Positions 1 to 11,250 of a DNA stretch of 64,000 nucleotides are shown piece by piece; position 1 is the first letter of the stretch; each line of letters opens with the position of its first letter. Under the pieces are notes generated by a model. It searched no databases. It was not told where the DNA came from and worked only from the letters and a program-made list of their open reading frames with translations. A program made the position numbers and the translations under genes. This stretch comes from Erwinia sp. (GTDB taxonomy: Bacteria > Pseudomonadota > Gammaproteobacteria > Enterobacterales > Enterobacteriaceae): assembly GCA_964016415.1 (NCBI GenBank), contig OZ024666.1, positions 2,089,310 to 2,153,309 of the forward strand, read 5' to 3'.

Positions 1-510
1 CCATTTATGCGCAGTGATGCCGAACCTTTCAGTATCGAAAAAGTCCTGCGCCCTGCGGTGGTGGTACCGGAAAGTAAACGTGTTGACCGGATGCTGAAAG
101 AATTCAGATCCCAGCGCTATCACATGGCGATCGTCATTGACGAATTTGGTGGTGTTTCAGGTCTGGTCACCATTGAAGATATTCTTGAGCTGATTGTCGG
201 TGAGATCGAAGATGAATATGACGATGAAGAAGATCGCGATATCCGGCAGCTGAGTCGTCACACTTATACCATACGGGCATTAACTCCGATTGAAGATTTC
301 AATGAAATATTTCGCACCGAGTTCAGTGATGAAGAGGTTGATACAATTGGTGGGCTGGTGATGCAATCATTCGGCCATCTCCCGGCCCGCGGTGAAAGTA
401 TCGATATCGAAGGATACCAATTCAAAATCGTGATGGCTGACAGTCGCCGCATCATTCAGGTGCATGTCAGAATACCGGATGATGCTCCACAACCTGTACT
501 GGATGAGTAA
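1..510 (+). CDS. corC: CorC/YbeX CBS-domain protein, 3' part (5' end outside window)
   Basis: The reading frame is open from base 1, so the gene begins upstream of the window; 169 C-terminal residues of a protein usually near 290 are present. Visible are the end of the CBS pair ([25 protein letters not shown]) in two pieces, an acidic linker ([11 protein letters not shown]), and the C-terminal CorC_HlyC domain with its DTIGGLV core. The family is linked to magnesium/cobalt homeostasis and membrane protection. lnt follows after 7 bases, as in E. coli ybeX-lnt, so the two are probably co-transcribed. Identity is secure; the biochemical role is less settled. Confidence 0.95.
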   Translation, partial: PFMRSDAEPFSIEKVLRPAVVVPESKRVDRMLKEFRSQRYHMAIVIDEFGGVSGLVTIEDILELIVGEIEDEYDDEEDRDIRQLSRHTYTIRALTPIEDFNEIFRTEFSDEEVDTIGGLVMQSFGHLPARGESIDIEGYQFKIVMADSRRIIQVHVRIPDDAPQPVLDE

Positions 511-517
511 CTTTTCC

Positions 518-2053
518 ATGGCAATGACTGCCTTTTATCGTTCTCAGCGATCCCGGTTGCTACTGGCTTTACTGTCCGGGTGCTGTGGCACCCTGGCATT
601 TTCGCCTTATGATTTCTGGCCCGCCGCATTAATTTCACTGACCGGACTACTCCTGCTAACCTCAGGACGTACAACACGTCAGGCAACCGCCATAGGCTTC
701 TGCTGGGGCTTCGGCCTGTTTGGTAGCGGCATCAACTGGGTTTATGTCAGTATCGCCACCTTTGGTGGCATGCCCGGTCCGGTGAATGTGTTCCTGGTTA
801 TCCTGCTCGCTTCTTGGCTTGCCATTTATCCGGCTCTTTTCGCTTTGCTCTTGAACAGGCTTTTCCCTGCTGCATCATTTGTGCGTTTCGTGATTGCCGC
901 ACCGGTTGTATGGCAGGTCAGCGAGTTTCTACGCGGCTGGGTATTAACTGGCTTCCCCTGGCTGCAATTTGGTTATACACAAATCGATGGCCCACTGCGT
1001 GGTATCGCCCCGTTGACCGGGGTTGAAGGCATTACCTTTTTACTGGTCATTATTACCGGGCTTTTGGCGTATTCATGCTGTCAGCGTCGTCCCGCAGCAA
1101 TACTGGCAGCTCTCGCACTGCTGGTTTTACCCTGGCCTTTGCGACAAATTCACTGGAGCCAGCCGCTGCCGAAACAGACAATTAACGTTGCCCTGGTGCA
1201 GGGTAACATTGCGCAATCACTGAAGTGGGAAGCGGGTCACTTACAAAAAACACTGAGAGACTACCTGGCACTGAGCGAACCTTTTCTCGGTAAGGCATCT
1301 CTTATTGTATGGCCTGAATCAGCTATTCCTGATCTTGAAAGCAATCAGCAGCGTTTTCTGCATAATATTGACCAGAGCTTTCGCACCGGTGGCAGCACGC
1401 TGATTACTGGCATAGTGGATGCTCGTGCCGGTAACAATCAGTATGACGATTACTATAACTCGGTTATCGTAGTGGGTGATAAAACGGATTACCGTTATGG
1501 CAACAGTAACCGGTATGAAAAAAATCACCTGGTGCCTTTTGGTGAGTTTGTTCCGCTTGACTGGCTACTGCGCCCACTTGCACCTTTTTTTGATTTGCCT
1601 ATGTCCGCGTTCAGTCGTGGGGCTTACCAGCAACCTGCTTTACATGCCGCAGGGCTGAATCTGACCACCGCAATCTGTTATGAAATAATTCTGGGTCAAC
1701 AGGTAAGAGACAACTTCACGCCGGACACTAATTTGTTGTTAACCGTTTCTAATGACGCCTGGTTTGGTCACTCTATCGGTCCCTGGCAACATTTTCAGAT
1801 GGCCAGAATGCGTGCAGTTGAACTGAGTCGCCCACTGTTACGCTCCACCAATAATGGCATCACCACTGTCGTTGGTCCACAAGGTGAAATTGAAAAACAA
1901 GTTCCCCAGTTCTCTGCACAGGTACTGGAAAGTAGGGTGACCCCCACCACGGGTATGACACCTTATGCCCGCTACGGTAATAACCTTATTTGGCTAATCA
2001 CGATATGCTTCGCGCTTTGCGCCGTCGTTTTACGCTTTCGCTATCGCCGCTAA
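518..2053 (+). CDS. lnt: Apolipoprotein N-acyltransferase Lnt
   Basis: Inner membrane enzyme that adds the third acyl chain to the N-terminal cysteine of lipoproteins, the last step after Lgt and LspA. The N-terminal half is strongly hydrophobic (several membrane spans). The C-terminal half is a nitrilase-like domain with the expected Glu (VWPESAIPD), Lys ([13 protein letters not shown]) and Cys (TTAICYEI) regions. The ATG at 518 gives 511 residues, close to E. coli Lnt, and GGATGAG at 501-507 can act as ribosome binding site. An in-frame start at 464 would overlap corC and adds residues absent from relatives. Probable operon with corC. Confidence 0.96.
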   Translation: MAMTAFYRSQRSRLLLALLSGCCGTLAFSPYDFWPAALISLTGLLLLTSGRTTRQATAIGFCWGFGLFGSGINWVYVSIATFGGMPGPVNVFLVILLASWLAIYPALFALLLNRLFPAASFVRFVIAAPVVWQVSEFLRGWVLTGFPWLQFGYTQIDGPLRGIAPLTGVEGITFLLVIITGLLAYSCCQRRPAAILAALALLVLPWPLRQIHWSQPLPKQTINVALVQGNIAQSLKWEAGHLQKTLRDYLALSEPFLGKASLIVWPESAIPDLESNQQRFLHNIDQSFRTGGSTLITGIVDARAGNNQYDDYYNSVIVVGDKTDYRYGNSNRYEKNHLVPFGEFVPLDWLLRPLAPFFDLPMSAFSRGAYQQPALHAAGLNLTTAICYEIILGQQVRDNFTPDTNLLLTVSNDAWFGHSIGPWQHFQMARMRAVELSRPLLRSTNNGITTVVGPQGEIEKQVPQFSAQVLESRVTPTTGMTPYARYGNNLIWLITICFALCAVVLRFRYRR

Positions 2054-2056
2054 TCC

Positions 2057-2079
2057 CCTCCCGGCTAAAAGCCGGGGGG
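2057..2079 (+). terminator. GC-rich hairpin after lnt
   Basis: CCTCCCGGC and GCCGGGGGG form a nine-pair stem (one G-U pair) around a TAAAA loop, 4 bases after the lnt stop. There is no following T-run, so termination may be weak or the hairpin may only stabilise the mRNA end. Confidence 0.5.
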
Positions 2080-2275
2080 ATCGCTACTTATTGCTATCCT
2101 TGCCCTGTTTTTCACATAAGATAATTCCTGGCATGATGATTGCAATGTATTTCAGCCTATGACTGTTCCCGGCAAAACGGGAAACATGATCATTGTTATG
2201 CTCCAAAAGCGAACATTCACCGCACTAAATGGGTGCATTGAAATTTTTTTGCTCATTTTTAGGGCATTGCAGTTT

Positions 2276-2289
2276 GCCAGTTAACTGGC
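2276..2289. promoter_or_regulatory. Perfect 14-bp palindrome upstream of gltI
   Basis: GCCAGTTAACTGGC is a perfect inverted repeat about 100 bases before the gltI start, inside the 336-base gene-free gap 2054-2389. A small hairpin (GACAC...GTGTC, 2355-2370) lies nearer the gene. A dimeric regulator site is one reading; no known consensus was matched. Confidence 0.3.
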
Positions 2290-2389
2290 TATTGTGTAAC
2301 CACATCCAGTGATTTGTCACAACGTACTGGCATGTAAAATTAACTTATGATTACGACACTCAAAGGTGTCAGAATGAAGGAGTGAGGAA

Positions 2390-3283
2390 ATGCAGATACG
2401 CAAAGCAACTCTATCAGTACTGCTACTGGCGGCCATCGCCGGTGCTGCGCATGCAGAGGAACTCAACGGCACGCTGAAAAAAATCAATGATACCGGCGTC
2501 ATCGTAGTGGGACACCGTGAATCTTCTGTACCTTTCTCTTACTATGACAATAGCCAAAAAGTAGTGGGTTACTCTCAGGAATACTCAAATGCTATCGTTG
2601 ATGCAGTCAAAAAGCAGCTGAACAAACCTGACCTGCAGGTTAAATTACTACCAGTAACCTCACAAAATCGCATTCCTTTATTACAGAATGGCACTTACGA
2701 TTTCGAGTGTGGTTCAACTACCAACAACCTGGAGCGTCAGCAGCAGGCCGCTTTCTCTGACACCATTTTTGTTGTAGGTACTCGTCTGTTAGTGAAAAAA
2801 GGGTCACCGATCAAAGATTTTGATGATCTTAAGGGCAAGACTGTTGTGGTGACATCCGGGACAACATCTGAAATTTTACTGAATAAGTTAAATGACGAAA
2901 GCAAAGCGGAAATGCGGATCATCAGCGCTAAAGATCACGGTGACTCTTTCCGTACTCTGGAAAGTGGCCGCGCTGTCGCCTTTATGATGGATGATGCGCT
3001 TCTGGCCGGAGAGCGTGCCAAGGCGAAGAAACCGGAACAATGGGAAATCGTTGGTACACCTCGTTCTAAAGAAGCATATGGCTGCATGCTGCGTAAAGAT
3101 GACCCCGAATTTAAAAAATTGGTCGATACCACGATAGCTACTGCACAAACCTCAGGTGAAGCGGAAAAATGGTTTACACGCTGGTTCACTCAACCGATTC
3201 CACCAAAAAATCTCAACATGAATTTTGCTCTCTCGGATGATATGAAAGAAACATTCAAGTCACCGAATGATCGCGCATTATAA
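2390..3283 (+). CDS. gltI: Glutamate/aspartate periplasmic binding protein GltI
   Basis: Periplasmic solute-binding protein of the GltIJKL ABC importer. A 22-residue Sec signal peptide ends at AHA, followed by a family 3 binding fold; the segments VIVVGHRESSVPFSYY, FECGSTTNN and ISAKDHGDSFRTLESGRA are typical of GltI. Length 297 residues, against 302 in E. coli. The start has a strong purine-rich ribosome site (AAGGAGTGAGGAA). It is first in a four-gene operon, separated from gltJ by about 150 bases of structured RNA, which fits higher expression of the binding protein than of the membrane parts. Confidence 0.97.
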   Translation: MQIRKATLSVLLLAAIAGAAHAEELNGTLKKINDTGVIVVGHRESSVPFSYYDNSQKVVGYSQEYSNAIVDAVKKQLNKPDLQVKLLPVTSQNRIPLLQNGTYDFECGSTTNNLERQQQAAFSDTIFVVGTRLLVKKGSPIKDFDDLKGKTVVVTSGTTSEILLNKLNDESKAEMRIISAKDHGDSFRTLESGRAVAFMMDDALLAGERAKAKKPEQWEIVGTPRSKEAYGCMLRKDDPEFKKLVDTTIATAQTSGEAEKWFTRWFTQPIPPKNLNMNFALSDDMKETFKSPNDRAL

Positions 3284-3415
3284 TAAGGTACAACAACTGT
3301 TATAACCTTCTGTTTTTAGTGAAAAAGCCGTTTACGGCCCGATGTCAGGTGTCTTCGCTCAGGATACGCAGAGCAAGCGCCTGGCATCATTGTTTAGGGT
3401 GCATTATCACCCTTA
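3260..3415 (+). ncRNA. sroC: Probable SroC sRNA region (gltI-gltJ intergenic)
   Basis: In E. coli and Salmonella the gltI-gltJ interval yields SroC, a processed sRNA that sponges GcvB. Here the same interval holds a long hairpin (3341-3388, GATGTCAGGTG pairing with CGCCTGGCATC, with an inner CTTCGCTC/GAGCAAG stem) and a second stem AGGGTG/CACCCT (3396-3413) followed by T-rich sequence. Position and structure match; the 5' end is a guess because SroC arises by RNase E processing. Confidence 0.55.
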
Positions 3416-3430
3416 TTGAGTGGAGTTTTT

Positions 3431-4171
3431 ATGTCTATCGATTGGAACTGGGGAATCTTCCTTCAGCAAGCCCCCTTCGGTAATACCACCTACCTGGGAT
3501 GGTTATGGGATGGATTCAAAGTCACTATCGCGGTATCACTCTGTGCATGGATTATTGCTTTCTTTGTCGGATCATTGATCGGTATTTTACGTACCGTACC
3601 TAACCGTCTGTTATCAACAGTGGCAACCTGCTATGTTGAGCTGTTCCGTAACATACCACTGATTGTACAATTTTTTATTTGGTATTTGGTGATCCCGGAA
3701 CTCCTGCCTGAGACGCTCAGTGTCTGGTTTAAATCCGAACTTGATCCGAATATCCAGTTTTTCACCTGCTCAGTATTGTGCCTCGGTTTATTTACTGCTG
3801 CGCGCGTCTGTGAGCAGGTTCGCGCCGCCATTCAGTCTCTGCCCAGAGGTCAAATGAACGCAGGTCTGGCAATGGGCCTCACCATACCGCAAACCTATCG
3901 CTACGTCCTGTTGCCAAACGCTTACCGGGTGATTGTGCCCCCAATGACGTCAGAAATGCTGAATATGGTCAAAAACTCCGCTATCGCTTCCACTATCGGT
4001 TTGATGGATATGGCAGCTCAGGCGGGTAAACTGCTGGACTACTCTGCACACGCTTACGAATCCTTTACCGCCATTACCCTCGCCTATGTGGCTATCAATC
4101 TGGTGGTGATGTTGATAATGAGTGTTGTAGAACGTCTTGTTCGGTTACCTGGCGGCATGGGAGGAAAATAA
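3431..4171 (+). CDS. gltJ: Glutamate/aspartate ABC permease GltJ
   Basis: Inner membrane permease subunit (HisM/GlnP family) that pairs with GltK. Several hydrophobic spans are evident, and the cytoplasmic coupling loop for the ATPase is at [24 protein letters not shown]. The ATG at 3431 gives 246 residues starting [15 protein letters not shown], as in E. coli, with GGAG at 3422. The in-frame ATG at 3416 lies inside the intergenic hairpin region and is unlikely. Two bases separate it from gltK. Confidence 0.96.
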   Translation: MSIDWNWGIFLQQAPFGNTTYLGWLWDGFKVTIAVSLCAWIIAFFVGSLIGILRTVPNRLLSTVATCYVELFRNIPLIVQFFIWYLVIPELLPETLSVWFKSELDPNIQFFTCSVLCLGLFTAARVCEQVRAAIQSLPRGQMNAGLAMGLTIPQTYRYVLLPNAYRVIVPPMTSEMLNMVKNSAIASTIGLMDMAAQAGKLLDYSAHAYESFTAITLAYVAINLVVMLIMSVVERLVRLPGGMGGK

Positions 4172-4173
4172 TC

Positions 4174-4851
4174 ATGCATGAGTTCGACTGGAGCACAATT
4201 ATTCCAAACCTTCCATACCTGTTAAACGGGATGGTTATCACGCTCAAAATTACGCTGACAGCGATACTTGTTGGTATCCTGTGGGGTACGCTGCTGGCAG
4301 TAATGCGTCTGTCATCGATCAAACCCATCAGTTGGTTCGCCAGATTATATGTCAATCTGTTCCGCTCAGTGCCACTGGTAATGGTGTTACTCTGGTTTTA
4401 CCTCGTTGTACCCGGTTTTTTACAGAATGTACTTGGCTTATCACCGAAAAATGATATCCGACTTATTTCAGCGATGGTCGCCTTCTCGCTGTTTGAGGCG
4501 GCATATTATTCAGAAATTATCCGCGCCGGTATCATCAGTATAGCGAAAGGACAAGGTAACGCCGCACTGGCATTGGGTATGACGCAATGGCAATCAATGA
4601 GCCTGGTTATTTTACCGCAGGCATTCCGTGCCATGGTCCCGCTGCTTTTGACTCAGGGTATCGTGCTGTTTCAGGATACCTCGCTGGTTTATGTACTCAG
4701 TCTTGCCGACTTCTTCAGAACTGCAGACACCATTGGTATCAATAACGGCACAGAAATAGAAATGGTACTTTTCGCTGGCGCTGTTTATTTTGTTATTAGC
4801 CTCAGCGCATCGTTGCTGGTGAGCTACTTTAAGAAAAAAAGGACCGTATAA
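4174..4851 (+). CDS. gltK: Glutamate/aspartate ABC permease GltK
   Basis: Second inner membrane permease subunit of the GltIJKL importer, 225 residues with the same fold as GltJ. The coupling loop reads [18 protein letters not shown], and the segments [15 protein letters not shown] and [17 protein letters not shown] are family hallmarks. The stop directly abuts the gltL start (TAAATG), so the pair should be translated together. Confidence 0.96.
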   Translation: MHEFDWSTIIPNLPYLLNGMVITLKITLTAILVGILWGTLLAVMRLSSIKPISWFARLYVNLFRSVPLVMVLLWFYLVVPGFLQNVLGLSPKNDIRLISAMVAFSLFEAAYYSEIIRAGIISIAKGQGNAALALGMTQWQSMSLVILPQAFRAMVPLLLTQGIVLFQDTSLVYVLSLADFFRTADTIGINNGTEIEMVLFAGAVYFVISLSASLLVSYFKKKRTV

Positions 4852-5577
4852 ATGATAATCCTGAAAAATATTTCAAAATGGTATGGTCACTTCCGGGTAC
4901 TGACCGATTGCACAACTGACTTGAAAAAGGGTGAAGTTGTGGTTGTGTGCGGCCCTTCCGGTTCAGGGAAATCAACACTGATAAAAACCGTTAATGGTCT
5001 GGAACCAATACAAGAAGGCACGATTGAGGTTAATGGCGTCGCCGTCAACGATAAACGTACCAATCTGGCACAATTACGTTCACGGGTAGGCATGGTTTTC
5101 CAACATTTTGAGCTGTTTCCTCACCTGAGTATTGTCGATAATCTGACTCTGGCACAAGTGAAAGTGTTGAAACGAGATAAAGAAAAAGCGCGTAAAAAGG
5201 GGCTGGCATTACTTGAGCGTGTTGGGCTGCTCAACCACGCTAACAAATTTCCCGGACAGTTATCAGGAGGACAGCAACAACGCGTCGCCATCGCACGTGC
5301 GTTGTCGATGGACCCGGTAGCCATGCTATTTGATGAGCCTACTTCTGCACTCGATCCGGAAATGATCAACGAAGTGCTGGATGTGATGGTCGAGCTGGCA
5401 AATGAAGGAATGACCATGATGGTTGTTACTCATGAAATGGGCTTTGCCCGTAAAGTCGCCCATCGGGTCATTTTCATGGATGAAGGTAAAATTGTTGAAG
5501 ATTCACCAAAAGATGCCTTTTTCAACAATCCGCAATCTGAGCGTGCAAAAGACTTCCTCGCCAAAATTTTGCACTAA
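4852..5577 (+). CDS. gltL: Glutamate/aspartate ABC ATPase GltL
   Basis: ATP-hydrolysing subunit of the importer, 241 residues. Walker A GPSGSGKST is at residues 34-42, the Q-loop is VFQHFELFP, the signature LSGGQQQR follows, then Walker B (AMLFDEP), the D-loop SALD and the switch histidine in VVTHEMGFA. It ends the gltIJKL operon and is followed by a strong hairpin. Confidence 0.97.
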   Translation: MIILKNISKWYGHFRVLTDCTTDLKKGEVVVVCGPSGSGKSTLIKTVNGLEPIQEGTIEVNGVAVNDKRTNLAQLRSRVGMVFQHFELFPHLSIVDNLTLAQVKVLKRDKEKARKKGLALLERVGLLNHANKFPGQLSGGQQQRVAIARALSMDPVAMLFDEPTSALDPEMINEVLDVMVELANEGMTMMVVTHEMGFARKVAHRVIFMDEGKIVEDSPKDAFFNNPQSERAKDFLAKILH

Positions 5578-5590
5578 ACACGTCTGTTCC

Positions 5591-5612
5591 CCGGGAAGGC
5601 CTCCCTTCCCGG
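5591..5612 (+). terminator. gltIJKL operon terminator
   Basis: CCGGGAAGG and CCTTCCCGG make a perfect nine-pair stem with a four-base loop, 13 bases after the gltL stop, followed by TTTCCC. The U-tract is short. Confidence 0.65.
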
Positions 5613-5975
5613 TTTCCCTGAAATTGAATCAAAAACCATTTTATCTGCACGATACTTTTCCCGTCACTGGGAGCTGTCTGCGCGTAACCAGATCTCAGCT
5701 GCGTCTTAATTCCACACCCTCGTAAAAAAGCAAGAACAATGCGGTAAACCGGACGTCATAATGAAACGGATGAAAGAAAATAGCACCATTCTTCCACTTT
5801 CTTCGTATCCGGTGTAAAGAGAAGGACTGTTCCTGTTGTTGCGCTGGTTGCTTATCAGCTATGCTATGCAGATCACAATGCAATCAAAAAACGACTACCC
5901 GGCTGTGATTAACCAGCCAGCGCTGCAAGTGCGTTATACCGGAGTCGCGACATCAATTAAGGATCACTGGCCGTC
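5613..5975. other. Gene-free gap before leuS
   Basis: I see no convincing gene here. E. coli carries several extra genes between the glt operon and leuS that are absent. The gap should hold the leuS promoter. The leuS ribosome region (AAGGATCACTGGCCGTC just before its ATG) closely resembles that of E. coli. Confidence 0.5.
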
Positions 5976-8561
5976 ATGCAAGAGCAATATCGCCCGGAAG
6001 AGATAGAATCCCACGTTCAACAACACTGGGATGAAAAAAAGACATTTCAAGTGACTGAAGAGGAAGGCAAAGAGAAGTATTACTGCCTTTCAATGTTGCC
6101 TTATCCTTCCGGCCGCCTCCATATGGGGCATGTGCGCAATTACACCATCGGTGATGTCATCTCACGTTATCAGCGTATGCTGGGTAAGAATGTACTACAG
6201 CCCATCGGCTGGGATGCATTTGGCCTGCCAGCCGAGGGCGCGGCTGTAAAAAACAATACAGCACCTGCACCCTGGACTTACGAGAATATTGACTACATGA
6301 AAAACCAGCTGAAACTGCTGGGTTTTGGCTATGACTGGAGCCGGGAACTTGCCACCTGCCGCCCGGAATATTACAAATGGGAGCAGTGGTTTTTCACTAA
6401 ATTGTATGAAAAAGGTCTGGTGTATAAAAAAACCTCTGCGGTGAACTGGTGTCCGAATGACCAGACCGTGCTGGCAAATGAGCAGGTGATCGATGGCTGC
6501 TGCTGGCGCTGTGATACCGTAGTCGAACGCAAAGAGATACCGCAATGGTTTATCAAAATCACCGACTATGCTGAAGAGTTGCTGGCTGACCTCGACACTC
6601 TTGAGAGCTGGCCTGAGCAGGTAAAAACCATGCAACGCAATTGGATTGGTCGCTCTGAAGGGGTTGAGATCACATTTGCTGTTGAACAGAGCAGTGAAAA
6701 ACTGACCGTTTATACCACGCGTCCTGACACTTTTATGGGTGCCACCTACCTTGCTGTCGCTGCCGGACATCCTCTGGCTATACAAGCCGCATCGTCACAA
6801 CCCGCGCTGGCGGATTTTCTCGCTGAGTGCCGTAATACCAAAGTGGCTGAAGCCGATATGGCGACCATGGAAAAGAAAGGGATGGCAACGGGGTTGTTCG
6901 CTATACATCCCCTGACCGGGGAGAAATTACCCGTCTGGCTGGCTAACTTTGTTTTGATGGAATACGGCACGGGGGCCGTGATGGCAGTACCGGCTCACGA
7001 TCAACGTGACTGGGAGTTTGCCAGCCGCTACGCGCTCTCAATCAAACCCGTTATCCTGAACAGTGAAAACGAAGAGCCTGATGTTACGGCTGCTGCGATG
7101 ACTGAAAAAGGGACACTGTTCAATTCGGGTGAGTTCACTGGCCTGAGTAATCAGGATGGTTTTAATGCCATTGCTGACAAGCTGCAAAGTCTGGGTGTGG
7201 GTGAGCGTAAGGTCAATTATCGTCTGCGCGACTGGGGCGTTTCCCGTCAGCGCTACTGGGGGGCACCGATTCCAATGGTGACTCTCGAAGATGGCTCAGT
7301 AATACCGACCCCGGAAGATCAGTTACCAGTGATTTTACCGGAAGATGTGGTAATGGATGGGATCAATAGCCCGATAAAAGCCGACCCTGAATGGGCTAAA
7401 ACCACGGTTAACGGAAAACCTGCTTTCCGTGAAACAGATACCTTCGATACTTTTATGGAATCCTCCTGGTATTATGCGCGCTATACCTGTCCGGATTTCG
7501 ATAAAGGAATGCTCGATCCCGCCGCGGCTAACTACTGGTTGCCGGTTGACCAATATGTCGGTGGAATCGAACATGCCATTATGCATCTGCTCTATTTCCG
7601 TTTCTTCCACAAACTGCTGCGCGATGCCGGACTGGTCAACTCTGATGAACCAGCAAAACGCCTGTTATGCCAGGGGATGGTGTTAGCTGACGCGTTTTAT
7701 TACACCGGAAGTAATGGTGAGAGAAACTGGGTTTCGCCTGCCGATGTCACGGTAGAGCGTGACGAAAAAGGACGTATCACACATGCTCATGACAGCGCCG
7801 GAAATACACTGGTGTATGCGGGAATGAGTAAAATGTCCAAGTCAAAAAATAACGGTATCGACCCTCAGGTTATGGTTGAACGTTATGGTGCGGATACTGT
7901 ACGTCTGTTTATGATGTTTGCTTCCCCCGCCGATATGACCCTTGAGTGGCAGGAGTCTGGTGTTGAGGGAGCTAACCGTTTCCTTAAGCGTGTATGGCGT
8001 CTGGTGTACGAGCATCTCGCGGCAGCACAACCGTTGGTATCCGTGGTTCAGCCTGAACTGAACGATGCCCAAAAGGCCTTGCGCCGTGACCTGCATAAAA
8101 CGATTGCTAAAGTGACTGATGATATAGGTCGCCGTCAGACGTTTAACACGGCCATTGCGGCTATTATGGAACTGATGAACAAACTGATCCGCGCACCGCA
8201 GGAGCATCCGACAGACTATGCGCTAATGCATGAAGCCCTGCTAGCGGTAACACGTCTGCTCTATCCCTTCACCCCCCATGTCAGCTTTACTTTATGGCAG
8301 GCATTGGCAGCCGAAGGGGACATTGATCATGCTGTATGGCCGGTTGCTGATGAGCAGGCGATGGTAGAAGACAGCGTGCTGGTTGTGGTACAAGTCAACG
8401 GCAAAGTTCGAGCTAAAATCACCGTGCCGGTTGATGCCAGCCAGGAGCAGGTACAGGCTTGTGCCGCAGAAGAGTATCTGGTAGCTAAATATCTGGAAGG
8501 TGTCACTGTGCGTAAAGTGATTTATGTTCCAGGTAAGTTGCTTAATCTGGTTGTAGGCTGA
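5976..8561 (+). CDS. leuS: Leucyl-tRNA synthetase
   Basis: Class I aminoacyl-tRNA synthetase that charges tRNA-Leu in the cytoplasm. 861 residues, against 860 in E. coli. The HIGH-type motif is HMGH at residues 49-52, and KMSKS sits in [11 protein letters not shown]. The CP1 editing domain contains [12 protein letters not shown], and a C-terminal domain ends GKLLNLVVG. It heads a tight run leuS-lptE-holA-nadD with gaps of 14 bases or less. Confidence 0.98.
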   Translation: MQEQYRPEEIESHVQQHWDEKKTFQVTEEEGKEKYYCLSMLPYPSGRLHMGHVRNYTIGDVISRYQRMLGKNVLQPIGWDAFGLPAEGAAVKNNTAPAPWTYENIDYMKNQLKLLGFGYDWSRELATCRPEYYKWEQWFFTKLYEKGLVYKKTSAVNWCPNDQTVLANEQVIDGCCWRCDTVVERKEIPQWFIKITDYAEELLADLDTLESWPEQVKTMQRNWIGRSEGVEITFAVEQSSEKLTVYTTRPDTFMGATYLAVAAGHPLAIQAASSQPALADFLAECRNTKVAEADMATMEKKGMATGLFAIHPLTGEKLPVWLANFVLMEYGTGAVMAVPAHDQRDWEFASRYALSIKPVILNSENEEPDVTAAAMTEKGTLFNSGEFTGLSNQDGFNAIADKLQSLGVGERKVNYRLRDWGVSRQRYWGAPIPMVTLEDGSVIPTPEDQLPVILPEDVVMDGINSPIKADPEWAKTTVNGKPAFRETDTFDTFMESSWYYARYTCPDFDKGMLDPAAANYWLPVDQYVGGIEHAIMHLLYFRFFHKLLRDAGLVNSDEPAKRLLCQGMVLADAFYYTGSNGERNWVSPADVTVERDEKGRITHAHDSAGNTLVYAGMSKMSKSKNNGIDPQVMVERYGADTVRLFMMFASPADMTLEWQESGVEGANRFLKRVWRLVYEHLAAAQPLVSVVQPELNDAQKALRRDLHKTIAKVTDDIGRRQTFNTAIAAIMELMNKLIRAPQEHPTDYALMHEALLAVTRLLYPFTPHVSFTLWQALAAEGDIDHAVWPVADEQAMVEDSVLVVVQVNGKVRAKITVPVDASQEQVQACAAEEYLVAKYLEGVTVRKVIYVPGKLLNLVVG

Positions 8562-8575
8562 TATCAGGAGGCGTT

Positions 8576-9169
8576 GTGAGACAGCCCATTATAGCTCTGT
8601 GTATATGCATGACACTGCTGATCAGCGGGTGTAATTTCCACTTACGTGGTACCACGGCGATTCCGACTGAAATGAAATCGATGATTATCGATACGCCGGA
8701 TCCTTACGGGCCACTAGCGAGAAGTGTGCGTCAGGCATTACGTCTGAACAACGTCACCCTGATTGATAATCCGGGGCTACGCAAAGATGTTCCCTCTTTG
8801 CGTTTACTCGGTGAAAACCAGGGACGCGATACTGCGTCTATTTTCCAGGATGGAAAAACGGCGGAATATTCGTTGTACATGACGATCAATGCCCAGGTCT
8901 TGCTGCCGAACAAGGGGATCTATCCGCTCACGGCTACCGTCTATCGTTCATTCTTTGATAACCCTCTCGCTGCACTGGCAAAAGATGCAGAGCAGAACAT
9001 TGTTATCGATGAAATGCGTTCGCAGGCGGTACAACAGCTGGTACGTAAACTGTTAGCGGTTCATGCTGCTGAAAGTGATACAAAATTCAGTCAGCAGGAA
9101 GCATCTCCGACGGCGCCCACAGGCGGTAATCGGACATCGGTACTGACGAACACCTCTTACGCCAAATGA
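8576..9169 (+). CDS. lptE: LPS-assembly lipoprotein LptE
   Basis: Outer membrane lipoprotein that plugs the LptD barrel and helps insert lipopolysaccharide. It begins with GTG behind a perfect CAGGAGG (8565-8571). The lipobox is LISGC with Cys19 as the acylated residue, followed by NFHLRGTT, typical of LptE. 197 residues, near the E. coli size; the tail is Ser/Thr-rich and low complexity. Its end overlaps holA by 4 bases. Confidence 0.95.
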   Translation: MRQPIIALCICMTLLISGCNFHLRGTTAIPTEMKSMIIDTPDPYGPLARSVRQALRLNNVTLIDNPGLRKDVPSLRLLGENQGRDTASIFQDGKTAEYSLYMTINAQVLLPNKGIYPLTATVYRSFFDNPLAALAKDAEQNIVIDEMRSQAVQQLVRKLLAVHAAESDTKFSQQEASPTAPTGGNRTSVLTNTSYAK

Positions 9170-10197
9170 TCAAACTTCCCGCAGGGCAGTTGGCTGCGCA
9201 GCTTCGTGAGGGGCTGCGCAGTTGTTATCTGCTCACTGGCAATGATCCTTTATTGTTACAGGAAGCCCAGGACCAGATACGCCAGCAGGGTCGTGAAAAT
9301 GGGTTTGACGAACATATTACCTTCGCTATTGAGCCCAATACTGACTGGAATGAGGTATTTTCGCATTGTCACTCACTGAGTCTGTTTTCTTCCCGACAAA
9401 GTTTGTTATTAATCTTCCCTGAAAGTGGCCTCTCGGCACCTATTGCCTCACAGTTAGAAAAGCTGACGACACAGTTGCATGATGATCTGCTGCTCATTTT
9501 ACGTATCACCAAGGTGAGTAAAGCACAGGAAAACAGCCACTGGTTCAAATCCCTGCCTGCACACAGCGTTCAGGTAATTTGTCAGACACCGGATCACGCC
9601 CAGTTACCTCGCTGGGTTGCTCAGCGTGTCCGGCAGAAAGGTATGACCATTGACGATGAAGCCATACGTCTGCTTTGTTACTGCTATGAGGGAAATTTAC
9701 TCGGGTTATCTCAAGCCCTGGAGCGTCTGTCGTTGCTGTGGCCTGATGGTAAGCTCAGCCTGCTGCGCGTTGAACAGGATATCAACGATGCCGCGCACTT
9801 CACACCCTTTCAGTGGGTAGATGCTCTTCTGGAAGGCAAAGCGAAGCGTGCTTTACATATTCTGCGTCAGATGAAGGCACAGGATGAAGAGCCGCTGATA
9901 TTACTGCGCACGGTACAACGTGAAGTGATGTTGCTGATAACGCTGCAAACGCATCGTCACTCGCTCCCTTTACGCCAGCTGTTTGACCAACATCGTGTCT
10001 GGCAGAATCGTCGTCCGATGCTGGAAAATGCACTATCACGCCTGACAATCACCCATATTACACGGGCGGTCGCTTTGCTGACGACGATTGAATTGACGCT
10101 GAAACAGGATTATGGGCACACCGTATGGCAGGAACTGGAAGCTCTCTCACTCTTGCTCACTCAGGCTTTGCCAACCGGAGTCTTAGATGACTATTGA
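9166..10197 (+). CDS. holA: DNA polymerase III delta subunit HolA
   Basis: The delta subunit opens the beta sliding clamp in the clamp loader. 343 residues, as in E. coli. The N-terminal ATPase-like fold begins [35 protein letters not shown]; the beta-interacting hydrophobic element lies near [12 protein letters not shown]. It starts inside the lptE stop (ATGA) and its own end overlaps nadD by 11 bases, which implies translational coupling along the operon. Confidence 0.96.
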   Translation: MIKLPAGQLAAQLREGLRSCYLLTGNDPLLLQEAQDQIRQQGRENGFDEHITFAIEPNTDWNEVFSHCHSLSLFSSRQSLLLIFPESGLSAPIASQLEKLTTQLHDDLLLILRITKVSKAQENSHWFKSLPAHSVQVICQTPDHAQLPRWVAQRVRQKGMTIDDEAIRLLCYCYEGNLLGLSQALERLSLLWPDGKLSLLRVEQDINDAAHFTPFQWVDALLEGKAKRALHILRQMKAQDEEPLILLRTVQREVMLLITLQTHRHSLPLRQLFDQHRVWQNRRPMLENALSRLTITHITRAVALLTTIELTLKQDYGHTVWQELEALSLLLTQALPTGVLDDY

Positions 10198-10852
10198 GTC
10201 ACCACCGCTCTACGCACTTTTTGGTGGTACTTTTGACCCTATTCACTATGGACACCTGGTGCCACTGGAAACGCTGGCGGTTCAGCTTAAGGTAGAAAAA
10301 GTGATTCTGCTGCCGAACAATATTCCCCCTCACCGTCCGCAACCTCAGGCCAGTATAGCACAACGTATTGAAATGATCAGACGAGCCATCGCAGGTAATC
10401 CGCTGTTTTCGGTCGATTTACGTGAAATGCAACGCAGCACACCTTCATGGACAGTGGAAACATTGCGCGATCTGCGGGGTGAAATTGGTAGCCAACAGCC
10501 TCTTGCCTTTATCATTGGTCAGGACTCCCTGCTCTCTCTCCCCAGCTGGCACCAATGGCACAAATTACTCGATTATTGTCATCTTGTAGTTTGTCAGCGC
10601 CCCGGTTATCCCTCTGTTATATCTGACCCTCTCCTTGAATCATGGCTGGAGAAACACCGGGTATCGTGTGCAGGCTCACTCCACACTGCTGCGGCAGGAC
10701 ATATCTACCTCGCGCATACGCCATTACTGGCCATCTCCTCAACTGAGATTCGCCAGCGTCTGGCACACGGAGAAAATTGTCACACCCTGCTTCCCGCCTC
10801 AGTCATCGATTTTATCCGGGAGCAGCGCTTATATCGCAATCCTCCACGTTAA
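10187..10852 (+). CDS. nadD: Nicotinate-mononucleotide adenylyltransferase NadD
   Basis: Converts nicotinate mononucleotide and ATP to deamido-NAD in NAD synthesis. 221 residues. The nucleotidyltransferase motif [12 protein letters not shown] lies near residues 13-24, IIGQDSL is in the middle and [10 protein letters not shown] near the end. It overlaps holA. The cobC-like gene that follows nadD in E. coli is absent; rsfS comes next after 76 bases. Confidence 0.97.
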   Translation: MTIESPPLYALFGGTFDPIHYGHLVPLETLAVQLKVEKVILLPNNIPPHRPQPQASIAQRIEMIRRAIAGNPLFSVDLREMQRSTPSWTVETLRDLRGEIGSQQPLAFIIGQDSLLSLPSWHQWHKLLDYCHLVVCQRPGYPSVISDPLLESWLEKHRVSCAGSLHTAAAGHIYLAHTPLLAISSTEIRQRLAHGENCHTLLPASVIDFIREQRLYRNPPR

Positions 10853-10855
10853 TGC

Positions 10856-10861
10856 TATACT
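10856..10861 (+). promoter_or_regulatory. Candidate extended -10 promoter for rsfS
   Basis: TATACT preceded by TGC is an extended -10 element, 67 bases before the rsfS start. No good -35 is seen. Confidence 0.35.
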
Positions 10862-10928
10862 GCGCGGCTTATTTTCCGGCCTTTCAGATCACTGAATTCG
10901 GCCATACCTCACATCAAAGGAGAACCTT

Positions 10929-11246
10929 TTGCAGGGTCAAACACTCCAAGAGTTCATCGTCGATAAACTCGACGATTTGAAGGGACAACAGATCATCACA
11001 ATCGATGTCCGTGGTAAGTCCAGTATTACAGATTGTATGGTGATATGCAGTGGCACTTCGTCACGCCATATTGCCTCACTGGCAGACAATTTGATTCAAC
11101 AATCCCGATTAGTGGGCCTGAAACCCTCAGGTAGCGACAGTGAAATGGCTGGTGACTGGGTCATTGTTGATTTTGGTGATGTGATTGTGCATGTCATGCA
11201 GGAAGAGAGTCGTCTTCTTTACGAACTGGAGAAACTGTGGAGTTAA
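10929..11246 (+). CDS. rsfS: Ribosome silencing factor RsfS
   Basis: Binds L14 on the 50S subunit and blocks subunit joining when nutrients are scarce. 105 residues, the same length as E. coli RsfS. It uses a TTG start behind AAAGGAGA (10917-10924), as the E. coli gene also does. Segments [20 protein letters not shown] and [12 protein letters not shown] are diagnostic. rlmH follows after 4 bases. Confidence 0.96.
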   Translation: MQGQTLQEFIVDKLDDLKGQQIITIDVRGKSSITDCMVICSGTSSRHIASLADNLIQQSRLVGLKPSGSDSEMAGDWVIVDFGDVIVHVMQEESRLLYELEKLWS

Positions 11247-11250
11247 TGGC

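Noticed and set aside
6195-6785. 196-codon ORF antisense to leuS
   Set aside because: It lies wholly inside the well-conserved leuS gene and has no support of its own.
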